Shown here one piece after another: positions 5,188-6,422 of a DNA stretch of 6,422 bases. The notes under the pieces were generated by a model. That model was not told where the DNA came from, made no database searches, and was given only the letters and a program-made list of their open reading frames with translations. Made by a program: the position numbers and the translations under genes. The stretch's first letter is position 1; every line of letters starts with the position of its first letter. The stretch comes from Actinomycetota bacterium (lineage in GTDB: Bacteria > Actinomycetota > Thermoleophilia > Gaiellales > Gaiellaceae): positions 38,919-45,340 of the forward strand of contig PMMN01000075.1 of the NCBI GenBank assembly GCA_003162235.1, written 5' to 3'.

Positions 5188-6422
5188 ATGACTGTCCTCG
5201 ATGCGCTCCAGCGGCATGAGCATCTCGTCGAGGAGTTGCTCGCCGAGGTGGCCGCGTACAACCCGGACGTCAACCGGGATCTAATTTTCCGCGCCTTCGA
5301 GTTCGCCGCCAAGGCACACGACGGTCAGCAACGCCACTCGGGCGAGGAGTTCATCAACCATCCCTTCGGCGTCGCCAAGATCTGCGCCGAGCTCCGGCTC
5401 GACGAGCAGACGGTCGCGGCCGCGCTCCTGCACGACGTCGTCGAGGACACCGGCGTATCGGTCGCCGAGCTCAGAGAGGAGTTCGGCGAGGAGATCGCGC
5501 GCCTGGTCGAGGGTGTCACCAAGCTGACCCGGATCCAGTTCCAAAGCCGCGAACAAGCACAGGCGGAGAACTACCGCAAGATGGTCGTGGCGATGGCGAC
5601 CGACATGCGGGTGATCCTGATCAAGCTCGCCGATCGCCTGCACAACATGCGCACGATCGAGTACCTGGGCAAGCAGAAGCAGGTGCAAAAGGCCCGAGAG
5701 ACGCTCGAGGTCTACGCACCGCTGGCTCATCGCCTCGGTATCCATACGCTCAAGTGGGAGCTCGAGGATCTCGCCTTCCAGGTCTTGCATCCCCGCAAGT
5801 ACGCGGAGATCAAGACGATCGTGAACGAGCAGCGCTCGGACCGCGAAGCGCACGTGCGCGAGGCGGCCGCCCTACTCAAGGCCGAGCTCGACAAGCTCGA
5901 CATTCCCTCGGACATCTCCGGGCGGGCCAAGCACTTCTACTCGATCTACGACAAGATGGCCCGCAAGGGCAAGGAGTTCAACGAGATCTACGACCTGACG
6001 GCGATGCGTGTGATCGTCGAGCGCAAAAGCGAGGAGGGCACCCGCGATTGCTACGGGGCGCTCGGCCTCATCCACTCGCTCTGGAAGCCCATACCAGGGC
6101 GCTTCAAGGACTACGTCGCCATGCCCAAGGCGAACCGCTACCGCTCGCTGCACACTACGGTGATCGGGCCCGAGGGCAGGCCGCTCGAGATCCAGGTCAG
6201 GACACGCGAGATGCACGAGGAGGCCGAGCTCGGAATCGCCGCGCACTGGCTCTACAAACGCCTGCGCGCGGCCAAGGCGCAGGAAGAGGAGTGGCTGGCC
6301 TGGGTCAAACAGCTGGTCGACACCCATGCGATCCCCGAAGGAGCCGATACCGGGGAGTTCATGCGCACCTTCCGCAGTGACCTGTTCGAAGACGAAGTCT
6401 TCGTCTTCACACCCAAGGGCGA
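5188..6422 (+). CDS. rel: Bifunctional (p)ppGpp synthetase/hydrolase, RelA/SpoT family (3'-truncated by window edge)
   Basis: The enzyme makes (p)ppGpp from ATP and GDP/GTP and also hydrolyses it, setting the stringent response. Only 411 complete codons are in the window. The N-terminal HD hydrolase domain is intact: R49 and H58 of QQRHSG-EFINHP, H82-D83 with E86-D87 in HDVVEDT, and D149 and N153 in ADRLHNMRT. This metal-binding set is lost in synthetase-only RelA. The synthetase domain follows: GRAKHFYSIYDKM from 245, with R246, K248 and H249; catalytic D269 in IYDLTAMRVI; RFKD at 305-308; and E334 in LEIQVRT, ending with AELGIAAHW. RFKD is the RxKD form typical of bifunctional Rel; E. coli RelA has EFDD there. 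The window stops at the first residues of the TGS domain (DEVFVFTPKG, 402-411); the regulatory ACT end is outside. ATG 5188 gives an N-terminus of normal length and fits a -10 element eight bases upstream. The gene is divergent from the acetyltransferase and separated from recJ by it, so it has its own promoter. Confidence 0.97.
   Translation, partial: MTVLDALQRHEHLVEELLAEVAAYNPDVNRDLIFRAFEFAAKAHDGQQRHSGEEFINHPFGVAKICAELRLDEQTVAAALLHDVVEDTGVSVAELREEFGEEIARLVEGVTKLTRIQFQSREQAQAENYRKMVVAMATDMRVILIKLADRLHNMRTIEYLGKQKQVQKARETLEVYAPLAHRLGIHTLKWELEDLAFQVLHPRKYAEIKTIVNEQRSDREAHVREAAALLKAELDKLDIPSDISGRAKHFYSIYDKMARKGKEFNEIYDLTAMRVIVERKSEEGTRDCYGALGLIHSLWKPIPGRFKDYVAMPKANRYRSLHTTVIGPEGRPLEIQVRTREMHEEAELGIAAHWLYKRLRAAKAQEEEWLAWVKQLVDTHAIPEGADTGEFMRTFRSDLFEDEVFVFTPKG
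6388..6408. repeat. 21-bp perfect palindrome inside rel
   Basis: GAAGACGAAG at 6388-6397 and CTTCGTCTTC at 6399-6408 are exact reverse complements around a single T. It codes for the junction between the synthetase and TGS domains (EDEVFVF). The encoded residues are conserved in the family, so coding constraint may explain it, but the synonymous choices also favour symmetry. Confidence 0.5.

Noticed and set aside
1..6422. Mobile element, CRISPR array, toxin-antitoxin or defence system
   Set aside because: No transposase, integrase, Cas, toxin or nuclease-effector motifs, no direct-repeat arrays and no target-site duplications were seen on either strand.

Overview
The window is G+C-rich bacterial chromosome (about two thirds G+C by eye, with strong G/C preference at third codon positions). 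It holds two genes cut by the window edges, four complete genes, and three intergenic stretches with regulatory-looking DNA. The gene content (ruvB, recJ, a bifunctional rel), the base composition and the apparent leaderless promoters all suggest a high-GC actinobacterium. A deep lineage such as Thermoleophilia is my best guess, but nothing here proves the phylum. It looks like ordinary core chromosome: I see no transposase, integrase, phage gene, CRISPR array, tRNA or rRNA.

Layout. (1) 1-741, +: the 3' three quarters of ruvB, the Holliday-junction branch-migration motor. (2) 742-1050: non-coding gap between converging genes. (3) 1051-1515 and 1607-2320, both on -: a two-gene unit read right to left. 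It encodes a J-domain protein with two C-terminal membrane segments, followed by an acidic 154-residue protein of no family I recognise. (4) 2231-2688: a palindrome-rich stretch at the 5' end of the J-domain gene, then a gap upstream of recJ. (5) 2689-4572, +: complete recJ, the single-strand-specific 5'-3' exonuclease. (6) 4594-5088, -: a GNAT acetyltransferase converging on recJ. (7) 5089-5187: a compact divergent promoter region. (8) 5188 to the end, +: the first 411 codons of a bifunctional (p)ppGpp synthetase/hydrolase, covering both catalytic domains and the first residues of TGS.

How they fit together. RuvB and RecJ both act in recombination and repair. Rel sets the stringent-response alarmone level. 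In many Gram-positive bacteria ruvB, yajC-secD-secF, recJ, apt and rel lie in one co-directional cluster. Here the backbone order ruvB-recJ-rel survives, but the positions where yajC-secDF and apt are often found hold opposite-strand genes, so the old operon appears broken into separately transcribed units.

The most interesting signals are regulatory. Four of the five gene starts visible here have a TAnnnT -10 element ending only 6 to 9 bases before the start codon and no Shine-Dalgarno sequence, the hallmark of leaderless transcription. A perfect 11-bp hairpin followed by two shorter palindromes lies at the beginning of the J-domain gene. An 18-bp dyad sits just upstream of the rel -10 element. 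I found no clearly new enzymatic or defence system.
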